From NCBI RefSeq assembly GCF_041261445.1, contig NZ_JBGCCU010000029.1:1-64000 (forward strand): a stretch of 64,000 nucleotides of DNA. Direction: 5' to 3'. Below are positions 45,473-52,012 of the stretch, piece by piece. Source of the DNA: Catenulispora sp. EB89. GTDB taxonomy: Bacteria > Actinomycetota > Actinomycetes > Streptomycetales > Catenulisporaceae. A model generated the notes under the pieces. That model did not search any database. It was given only the letters and a program-made list of their open reading frames with translations, and was not told the origin of the DNA. The position numbers were made by a program, and so were the translations under genes. Numbering within the stretch: position 1 is the stretch's first letter; each line of letters starts with the position of its first letter.

Positions 45473-46984
45473 TCAGATCTTGCTGATCGAGTACGCAGGC
45501 AGCGTCAGCGTTCTGCTCGCGGTCACCGTCGTCGGGCTCAGCGAAGCCGCCGTCCGCACGATCGCCGTCGGATCCCCCGCGACCTGCTGGTACGTCCCCG
45601 TCGGCACCGGGCCGCCGGCGGACACCGGCACCGTCACCGGAGTGCTGCTCAGGTTCAGCAGCACCGTGTGCGCGGTCCCGCCGCCGCTGAAGCTGACGCC
45701 GACCAGCCCCGGGCTGCCGTTGCCGATCGTCGGGCCGCCGGTGAACGTCAGCGGCGTCACCGAGGTGGCCTTGGTCCCGGCCTGGGCCAGCCACTGCGTC
45801 GCCAGGCCGTCCGGGGTCAGGGCGAGCGGGACGTCGTTCTTCGGGTCGGCGGTGTAGGCGTACGAGTTCTCGCTGCCGAACGCGGCCCAGAACTCCGCCA
45901 GGTCGGTGGCGGGGGCGCCGGCGGCCAGCTGCATCAGCAGGCTGCTGTTGTAGAGCGCCACGCCGTACGTGTCCTGCGGCGGGTCGGTGAAGGTGTCCGA
46001 CAGGCTGAAGCTCACCTCCGTCAGCCAGACCGGCTTCGGCAGCGGGAAGTCGCTCTGCGTCGCGGTCTTCTGGACTTTCGCCGGCCAGCTGTCCGGGCCG
46101 GCGAGGAAGTCACCGACGTTGGACGAGGTCAGCGCGTTCGGGTACGTCGGGTGGACGTGCATGATGTACGCGTCCGGCTCGCGGCCGGTGCCGTTCGCGA
46201 CCGTGGCCGCGACCGCGTTCTGGGTGTCCAGGTTCCAGGTGCGGTCCCGGACGCAGGCGTTCGTCGGGTCCTCGTAGCCCGCGACCGCCGCGATCTGCAG
46301 GTCCGGGTAGAGGTTGTGCAGCGCCAGCGACCAGGGGCCCACGACCGTCGAGCCGTAGTCCGTGCCGGTCGGGAAGTACTTGGCGTAGTCGCTGTTGAAG
46401 CACAGGTCCAGCTCGTTGCCCAGCTCGACGTAGTCGACCGGGATCCCGTCGGTCTGGGCCTGCGCCAGCATCTTCTCCTGGTCGGCCAGCGAGTCGGTCA
46501 TCACGTTGAGCACGAAGACCGGCGGCACGTGGGTCTGGTTGTACGCCTTCTCCAGGTCCGACAGGTACGTGTGGAAGTCCGGCGTCGGGTTCGGCGTCAT
46601 GTAGGGGTCGCCCACCGGCTGGCCCTTGGTCCAGACCCAGTAGTTCGCCGACGTCCCCGCCGGCCAGCGCACCGTCGCCGGCGAGAGCGCCGCCAGCTCG
46701 GGGTAGGCCGCCGCCGGGTAGCCGGTCGTGCCCGAGGGGTAGATGCTGCCGCCTCCGTAGTCGAAGGCGAAGCCGAAGTAGCTCGGCGACAGGCTGTGGG
46801 ACGTGCCGGTGCCGACCGTCACACCGGCTGCCGTCCGGCCCGCCGCAGTGTCGGCGGCCGTATGGCCCGTCCTATGCGAGCCGCCGGCCATCGCGGCGGT
46901 CGCGGTCGCCACAGCCAGCCCCGCGGCCAGCGTGACGCCCAGCGCCGTCCGCACGCGCAGGCGGCGGTTTGTACGCAAAGACAT
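45473..46984 (-). CDS. secreted glycoside hydrolase-like protein (clan GH-A)
   Basis: The 503-residue precursor has an Ala-rich signal peptide (residues 1-33). The barrel shows the clan-A acid/base pair in YVELGNELDL and a nucleophile-like Glu in KPVWLTEVSF. Other landmarks are SPATVRWPAGTSANYW and DAYIMHVHPTYPN. A C-terminal beta-sandwich follows. The arrangement resembles GH79 or GH39/51-type enzymes (heparanase or arabinosidase-like); the substrate is not readable. ATG 46984 has a ribosome site (AAGGAGAACGATCACC) upstream. It is convergent with the lipoprotein gene. Confidence 0.82.
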   Translation of the reverse strand: MSLRTNRRLRVRTALGVTLAAGLAVATATAAMAGGSHRTGHTAADTAAGRTAAGVTVGTGTSHSLSPSYFGFAFDYGGGSIYPSGTTGYPAAAYPELAALSPATVRWPAGTSANYWVWTKGQPVGDPYMTPNPTPDFHTYLSDLEKAYNQTHVPPVFVLNVMTDSLADQEKMLAQAQTDGIPVDYVELGNELDLCFNSDYAKYFPTGTDYGSTVVGPWSLALHNLYPDLQIAAVAGYEDPTNACVRDRTWNLDTQNAVAATVANGTGREPDAYIMHVHPTYPNALTSSNVGDFLAGPDSWPAKVQKTATQSDFPLPKPVWLTEVSFSLSDTFTDPPQDTYGVALYNSSLLMQLAAGAPATDLAEFWAAFGSENSYAYTADPKNDVPLALTPDGLATQWLAQAGTKATSVTPLTFTGGPTIGNGSPGLVGVSFSGGGTAHTVLLNLSSTPVTVPVSAGGPVPTGTYQQVAGDPTAIVRTAASLSPTTVTASRTLTLPAYSISKI

Positions 46985-47201
46985 GGTGATCGTTCTCCTT
47001 CACGGAGTGGACGGGCCTTGCCCCCGTTGGCTTGAGCCGTCGTCCGCGAAGCACCGTATGGGACCCCCAGTAGGCGTCCGATAAGGACTCTCCGTGATCA
47101 TTCCCGCACTCCTGGCGCCGTTCGGCCTAACCACCTTCCAGCAGCCCCGGCGCCGTGCGGCAGAATACGGTCCGCCCCGCCCCGCCGAAGAAAGGCCCGC
47201 C

Positions 47202-47603
47202 ATGCTCGCCGTGCACTGGGACACGATCCGCCTGTTCCTCCACGTGGTGGCCGCGACCATCTGGGTCGGCGGGCAGATCACGCTGGCCGCGCTGGTGCCG
47301 GTGCTGCGCAAGGCCGGGTCCGAGGTGCCCAAGGCGGCGGCCAACGGCTTCAACCGGATCGCCTGGCCGGCCTTCGCGGTCCTGATCCTCACCGGCGTGT
47401 GGAACGTCATCGCCGAGCACGACAAGGACCACGGTTCGTACCACACCACGCTGATCGTGAAGTACGTCGTGGTGGCCGCCTCCGGCCTCACCGCCTACAT
47501 GCACGCGCAGGCCAAGACCAAGGGTGCGATCGCGGCCTTCGGCGCGCTCACCGGGATCACCGCGCTGGCGTCCCTGTTCGTCGGGATCATGCTGGCGCAA
47601 TAG
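47202..47603 (+). CDS. small integral membrane protein (CopD-like)
   Basis: The 133-residue protein has four helices: TIRLFLHVVAATIWVGG, AWPAFAVLILTGVWNV, TTLIVKYVVVAASGLT and ALTGITALASLFVGIM. It includes His in FLHVVA and Trp-Val-Gly-Gly as in CopD-like/DUF2269-type proteins. Any copper link is by resemblance only. ATG 47202 follows GAAAGG. It is followed about 70 bp later by a lipoprotein gene. Confidence 0.7.
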   Translation: MLAVHWDTIRLFLHVVAATIWVGGQITLAALVPVLRKAGSEVPKAAANGFNRIAWPAFAVLILTGVWNVIAEHDKDHGSYHTTLIVKYVVVAASGLTAYMHAQAKTKGAIAAFGALTGITALASLFVGIMLAQ

Positions 47604-47671
47604 CAGCCACGACAGTTCCTTCGCGGAGCTACGATTTAGTTCTCGTCATTCACGCATGGGGGTGGGATCAA

Positions 47672-48601
47672 ATGCGTCAGAACCGAATCATTCCGATCGC
47701 GGTCGTCGCTGCCGCGGTCGCCGCGGCCGGCACGGCCTGTTCGACGTCCGGCACCACGGGGTCGGCCCAGGGCGGCGGCTCCGGCGGCTCCGGCGTCGTC
47801 TCCAACCAGTCGATCACGCTGCTGGCGAAGATGACCGCGCCGCAGGCGGTCGCGGCGTCCACCAAGGCGGTGGCCGCGAAGCAGAGCGCGAAGGTCCACA
47901 TGACCCTCACGCTGCCGACGGCGAAAGAGGACGCCTCCGGCTCCATGTCCTTCGGCTCCTCGCCGGCCATGGACCTGACCGTCACCGTGTCCTCCACCGA
48001 CCCGCAGGCCGGCGCCGCGCTGTCCCAGATGGGGCAGATGGAGATGCGGATGACCGGCATGGTCGCCTACATGAACATGGGCAACAGCCCGCAGTTGGCG
48101 GCCGCGCTGCAGGGCAAGCAGTGGATGAAGATCGACTTCAACAACCTCAGCGGCATCCCGGGGCTGTCGAGCTTCTCGTTCGTGAAGGACATGGGCAAGA
48201 ACGACGACCCGGGCACGCAGCTCAAGGGCCTGCTGGCCTCGCCGGACCTGAAGCAGGTGGGCCAGGAGCAGCGCGGCGGCGTCCAGACGCTGCACTTCGC
48301 GGGCAACCTCTCCCCGGCCGATCTGGTCAAGGACTCGGCCGGCAGCGGGTTGACCCAGCAGGACCTGGACTCGCTCACCGCCACGATCAAGCAGGCCGGC
48401 GTCACCAGCACGAGCTACGACGTGTGGGTCGACGGCAGCGGCCTGCCGGTCGAGATCAAGTTCAGTGAGAGCACGAGTGTCGGCACCGTCGCCGGCGACC
48501 TCACCTACAGCGACTGGGGCAGCACGCCGGTCACTGTCACCGCGCCGCCGGCCGACCAGACCATCGACATCGCGCAGCTGCTGCAGAGCTCGCAGGGCTG
48601 A
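47672..48601 (+). CDS. LppX/LprG-like lipoprotein
   Basis: The 309-residue precursor has lipobox AAAGTACS (Cys near residue 23). A Gly/Ser linker follows, then a domain with VAASTKAVAAKQSAKVHMTL, MKIDFNNLSGIPGLSSF and a late YDVWVDGSGLPVEIKFSE block. This pattern is typical of the LolA-like LppX/LprG fold that carries lipids at the cell envelope. ATG 47672 follows GGGGGTGGGA. It ends just before a 32-bp palindromic terminator. Confidence 0.85.
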   Translation: MRQNRIIPIAVVAAAVAAAGTACSTSGTTGSAQGGGSGGSGVVSNQSITLLAKMTAPQAVAASTKAVAAKQSAKVHMTLTLPTAKEDASGSMSFGSSPAMDLTVTVSSTDPQAGAALSQMGQMEMRMTGMVAYMNMGNSPQLAAALQGKQWMKIDFNNLSGIPGLSSFSFVKDMGKNDDPGTQLKGLLASPDLKQVGQEQRGGVQTLHFAGNLSPADLVKDSAGSGLTQQDLDSLTATIKQAGVTSTSYDVWVDGSGLPVEIKFSESTSVGTVAGDLTYSDWGSTPVTVTAPPADQTIDIAQLLQSSQG

Positions 48602-48609
48602 CGGCGGCG

Positions 48610-48641
48610 AGGGTGAAGTGGGGACGTCCCCACTTCACCCT
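48610..48641. terminator. perfect 32-bp palindrome, bidirectional terminator
   Basis: Arms of 16 bp (AGGGTGAAGTGGGGAC and its exact complement) meet with no spacer at 48625/48626. It sits between the convergent lipoprotein and membrane-protein genes; its last bases overlap the end of the minus-strand gene. Confidence 0.7.
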
Positions 48642-49858
48642 TCCTCGGCGCGCAACCGCTCCAGCAGTTCCGGGATCAGCGGCGAGCGCCGGAACGCCCA
48701 GGCCACCCGTGACAGCCACAGCACTTCGGCGTCCAGGTCGGTCGGGGCGAGCCCGACGTCCCCGACGTCCCCGGCGTCCCCGGCGGCCGTGGCGACCGTG
48801 GCGCCGGACTCCCGCGAGCCGGTGAACCGGCGTCCCTGCCGCATGTTCTCCAAAGCGGTGGCTATCGTCGCGGCCTCGACGAGCGCTGCGTCCGGGGGAG
48901 CGTGCGCCAGCCACGCCGTCACCGCCGGATGCTGGTACGCGCGCAGCACCAGCCGGCCGTCGAGGATCTCGATCACCCGCCGGTAGAGCGCGAACTCGAT
49001 CCCCGCCGGCCGTCCGGCCAACAGCGGCCGGCCGCCCCCGGGGAACCCGATCTGCGGCATCGCCTGGTGCAGCGCCGACCACAGCGGCCCCATCACGAGG
49101 TAGCACCGGCACAGCCGCACCCAGCGCACGGTCGCGTGGAACGCCACGCTCCACTTCCCGACCAGCGTCCCGGCGACCACCAGCGTCGCGCAGATCGCGC
49201 CCAGGATGTTGGAGGCCGTGTCCTCGCTGCCGTCCAGCCAGCCGTGGCGCAGGACCTGGATGATGTCGTCGTACGACCACAGCGACCACACCACGCCGAC
49301 GCACACCGCGGCCAGGATCAGCCGCACGCTCCAGCGCAGCGGGCCGGTCGGGGCCAGCCGCGCCTGCGGCAGCATCGCGATGAACAGCTCGACCAGCGCC
49401 CACACCGCGTAGGCGGCGAACAGCGCCACCCGCGCGGCCAGCGGCCAGCGGCCGTGCGAGTCGGCGACCAGGTTCCCGTCGGCGCTCAGCGTCGGCCGCG
49501 CGGCGACGAACAGCAGGACCATCACGACCTGCACCGACACCGCGACCGCGGCCTGGCCCGACGGCGAGCGGCGGCGCGCCGGGCGCGGGTTGAGCAGGCA
49601 GGCCAGCAGCATCAGGAAGCTCAGCGCGGCGGTGCGGACGGTGTCGCCCAGGGCGATCAGCGACAGGCCGTCGACGCCGGTGTGGCCCAGGCCGACGGTG
49701 CCGGGGGCCAGCAGCGCTAGCGAGCAGCCCTCCAGCAGCGCGAAGGCCAGGCCGGCCCAGCGGATCGGGTGCCGGCCGCCGCGCACTTCGACCGCGAACG
49801 CCCAGGCGGCCAGCGCCACCAGCACCGCCGCGCCCAGGTAGGCGGCGAGGTCGGACAT
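48635..49858 (-). CDS. MAB_1171c-like membrane protein
   Basis: The 407-residue protein has about seven hydrophobic helices in residues 1-240, then a soluble C-terminal part. Residues 345-365 hold an Ala/Gly/Asp stretch of low complexity (GDAGDVGDVG). The whole matches the actinobacterial MAB_1171c putative-transporter type by general appearance. It starts 7 bp after the ImmA/IrrE-type gene stop, and an EspR-like regulator gene lies further upstream. That three-gene order recurs in actinomycetes. Function is unknown. Confidence 0.75.
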   Translation of the reverse strand: MSDLAAYLGAAVLVALAAWAFAVEVRGGRHPIRWAGLAFALLEGCSLALLAPGTVGLGHTGVDGLSLIALGDTVRTAALSFLMLLACLLNPRPARRRSPSGQAAVAVSVQVVMVLLFVAARPTLSADGNLVADSHGRWPLAARVALFAAYAVWALVELFIAMLPQARLAPTGPLRWSVRLILAAVCVGVVWSLWSYDDIIQVLRHGWLDGSEDTASNILGAICATLVVAGTLVGKWSVAFHATVRWVRLCRCYLVMGPLWSALHQAMPQIGFPGGGRPLLAGRPAGIEFALYRRVIEILDGRLVLRAYQHPAVTAWLAHAPPDAALVEAATIATALENMRQGRRFTGSRESGATVATAAGDAGDVGDVGLAPTDLDAEVLWLSRVAWAFRRSPLIPELLERLRAEEG

Positions 49859-49865
49859 CGGCGGG

Positions 49866-50399
49866 TCAGACCTCGCCGCGGCCGAAGATCGTCTCGATCA
49901 CCGTGTCGGCCCGCGGGCGGGGCGGCACGGGCCGGGGCGGGGAGGTCCGGCCGCGGGCCACCCGGTGGTGGATCATCGTGGCGATCAGTTCGGCCTCGCG
50001 TTCCTGGGGTTCGGTGTAGACGGTGCGGCCCAGGACGCTGCGGATCAGCGAGGCGGACAGGTGCGGCAGCAGGGTGCCGACGCCGCCGCCGCCGGGCCCG
50101 GGGCCCGCCGCGTCGTGCTCGCAGACCAGGTGCGCGGCCTCGTGCAGCAGGATGTGCTGGCGGTGCACCGTGCTGGTGTCGCTGGAGTAGATGATCAGGT
50201 CGGTGCGCGCGGTGGTGACCAGCAGGCCGCACGGCCGGTCCGGACGGGCCGGCACCCCGATCAGCTCGATCGGCCGGCCGCGCTTGCGGGCCAGCGCGGC
50301 GATGAAGCCCTCGGCGTCGAAGGGGTCCGGCAGATCCAGCCGGTCCACCACGTTCTGGCACCTGCGCCACAGTTCGGCCCGGCCGTCGCGCGTCCCCAC
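49866..50399 (-). CDS. ImmA/IrrE-family metallopeptidase-like protein
   Basis: The 177-residue protein has the zinc-peptidase motif HEAAHLVCEH (HExxH near residue 89), with a further Glu in EREAELIATMIHHR as probable third ligand. ImmA/IrrE proteins cleave partner XRE regulators or act in stress response. The EspR-like regulator encoded immediately upstream is the natural substrate candidate. Intergenic distances are 45 bp upstream and 7 bp downstream. Confidence 0.85.
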   Translation of the reverse strand: MGTRDGRAELWRRCQNVVDRLDLPDPFDAEGFIAALARKRGRPIELIGVPARPDRPCGLLVTTARTDLIIYSSDTSTVHRQHILLHEAAHLVCEHDAAGPGPGGGGVGTLLPHLSASLIRSVLGRTVYTEPQEREAELIATMIHHRVARGRTSPPRPVPPRPRADTVIETIFGRGEV

Positions 50400-50444
50400 A
50401 GGCCACCTCTTCCGCGCCGGCTCGCCTCGCCGGATGGTTCGACG

Positions 50445-50900
50445 TCAGTCTTCTTCGGCCCCGCCCTTGCCCTGCGCCGTGCGGGCCTTCTCCTCGTGCC
50501 GTACCAGGACGTCGATCATGTCGTTGAGCGTGTCGATGCCCTCCGGGGACAACGTCAACGCCCGCAGCGCGACGTTGCGCACCCCGGCGTCGCGCAGCAC
50601 GCCGAGCAGCTCCAGTTCGCGTGCGATGGCAGTACTCTGATCATCGTCGAAAAAATAGGCTACCGGGACTTCGAAGAACTGCGCCAGAGCTTCCAGATGT
50701 CGCATGGTGGGGTTGTCCCTGCGCCCCGTGCGCAGTTGCCACAAATAGGTCGCCGAGAAGCTTTCGCCGGTCGCCTCCCGGCAGGCCGTGGCCACCTCGT
50801 CGTTGCTGAACATCTCCCGGTTGGGCCGCCGCACCGTCTGGAAGAGGATGTCGATCTTCTCCGCGAGCGTCCTTCGTCCGCCAGGCCCGTCATGTGCCAC
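50445..50900 (-). CDS. EspR-like XRE transcriptional regulator
   Basis: The 151-residue protein has a helix-turn-helix close to mycobacterial EspR: TLAEKIDILFQTVRRPNRE, SATYLWQLRTGRRDNPTMRH and LEALAQFFEVPVAYFF. A C-terminal dimerisation helix region follows. GTG 50900 with GAGGGGG is the best start; GTG 50930 lacks a ribosome site. It is divergent from the repetitive lanthipeptide precursor across 181 bp that hold a GAGTCAG palindrome (51031-51048), so it may control that gene. Confidence 0.85.
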   Translation of the reverse strand: MAHDGPGGRRTLAEKIDILFQTVRRPNREMFSNDEVATACREATGESFSATYLWQLRTGRRDNPTMRHLEALAQFFEVPVAYFFDDDQSTAIARELELLGVLRDAGVRNVALRALTLSPEGIDTLNDMIDVLVRHEEKARTAQGKGGAEED

Positions 50901-51030
50901 CCCGTCGACCCCCTCTATGCCTGCCCCCACGAGCCCGAATCGGGGTCCATGCTAATCGATCGGGCGACAGCCGTCGTGGACGGCACTTGAGGTCTTGTCA
51001 GCCAGAATGAATTGTTCTAGGTTCCCAAAA

Positions 51031-51048
51031 GAGTCAGACCGCTGACTC
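51031..51048. promoter_or_regulatory. palindrome upstream of the repetitive precursor gene
   Basis: GAGTCAG-ACCG-CTGACTC, a perfect 7-bp inverted repeat, ends 33 bp before the precursor start, a position suited to repression or polymerase contact. The divergent EspR-like regulator or the downstream DUF5753 protein are candidate binders. Confidence 0.5.
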
Positions 51049-51081
51049 ATTCCTTGATCCCTCCCAACCTGGAGGTCGTTC

Positions 51082-51996
51082 ATGCCCACTGCAAGCCCGC
51101 TGCTCGCGGAGCAGAACCTGCGTGAGCCGCTCAAGCGCAACGTGCGCGAGCTCAGTGTCCGCGAGCGCAACGTGCGTGAGCGCAACGTGCGCGAACCGCT
51201 GCGGAGCGCCAACGTCCGGGAGCTCAACGTCCGTGAGCGTAACGTGCGCGAGCCGCTGCGCAGCGCGAACGTGCGCGAGCTCAACGTGCGCGAGCGCAAC
51301 GTCCGTGAGCCGCTGCGCAGCGCGAACGTGCGCGAGCTCAACGTGCGCGAGCCGCTGAAGCGCAACCTGCGCGACTCGCTCAAGCGGAACGTTCGCGACG
51401 TGCTGGCCGTCAGCGCGGACCGGGTGCTGTCCAACAAGCTCCTGGCGAGCGCGGACGCCAACCGTGTCGTCTCCAACAAGCTCCTCGCGAGCGCGGACGC
51501 CAACCGGGTGGTGTCGAACAAGCTCCTCGCGAGCGCGGACGCCAACCGCGTGGTCTCCAACAAGCTCCTGGCGAGCACGGACGCCAACCGCGTCGTCTCC
51601 AACAAGCTCCTCGCGAGCGCCGATGGCAGCCGGGTGGTGTCGAACAAGCTCCTCGCGAGCGCGGACGGCAGCCGCGTGGTGTCCAACAAGCTGCTCGCGT
51701 CCGCCGCTGCGGACCGTGTGGTTTCCAACAAGCTCCTGGCCTCCGCGGCTGCGGACCGCGTGGTCTCCAACAAGCTGCTCGCGTCGGCCGCCGCGGACCG
51801 CGTGCTGTCGAACAAGCTGCTCGCGTCCGCTGCCGCGGACCGCGTGGTGTCCAACAAGCTCCTCGCCTCCGCGGACGCCGACCTGGTGATCCTCGACAAG
51901 CTCCTCGCCTTCGAGGACACCGACTCGCGCGAGCACCAGGCGTGCCTGCCGAACCCGTATCCGACGGCCACCACCCGCTTCGACTGCGAGCTGTAG
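51082..51996 (+). CDS. repetitive lanthipeptide precursor candidate
   Basis: The 304-residue protein is almost wholly repeats. Residues 20-90 hold NVRE-type pentamers in 19-residue units (NVRELNVRERNVREPLRSA; three near-perfect copies at 44, 63 and 82). Residues 118-285 are twelve 14-residue units of NKLLASADANRVVS type, with no Cys. The last unit (272) becomes LDKLLAFEDTDSREH and leads into a short tail with Ser282, Cys288, Thr295/297/298 and Cys302. GGAGG lies 6 nt before ATG 51082. The lanthipeptide synthetase gene starts 16 nt after the stop. I infer a giant leader and a two-ring core peptide; a structural repeat protein is the alternative. Confidence 0.75.
   Translation: MPTASPLLAEQNLREPLKRNVRELSVRERNVRERNVREPLRSANVRELNVRERNVREPLRSANVRELNVRERNVREPLRSANVRELNVREPLKRNLRDSLKRNVRDVLAVSADRVLSNKLLASADANRVVSNKLLASADANRVVSNKLLASADANRVVSNKLLASTDANRVVSNKLLASADGSRVVSNKLLASADGSRVVSNKLLASAAADRVVSNKLLASAAADRVVSNKLLASAAADRVLSNKLLASAAADRVVSNKLLASADADLVILDKLLAFEDTDSREHQACLPNPYPTATTRFDCEL
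51139..51354 (+). repeat. 57-bp coding repeats (NVRE/pentapeptide-like)
   Basis: In-frame repeats encode NVREL-NVRER-NVREP-LRSA, 19 codons per unit. The copies starting at residues 44, 63 and 82 are nearly identical in DNA (period 57 bp), and earlier half-units begin at residue 20. The xNVRx spacing of five resembles pentapeptide-repeat proteins with Val at the centre. Confidence 0.8.
51433..51936 (+). repeat. 42-bp coding repeats (NKLLASADANRVVS)
   Basis: Twelve in-frame units of 14 codons begin at residues 118, 132, 146, 160, 174, 188, 202, 216, 230, 244, 258 and 272. Variants change the middle (ADAN, TDAN, ADGS, AAAD) while NKLL and RVVS are kept. The final unit diverges into the core. 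Confidence 0.9.
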
Positions 51997-52012
51997 CACC
52001 CCGGTACCGCAG

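Noticed and set aside
51433-51936. CRISPR array (regular 42-bp repeats)
   Set aside because: No unique spacers; the repeats are contiguous, in-frame and coding, with synonymous and conservative changes.
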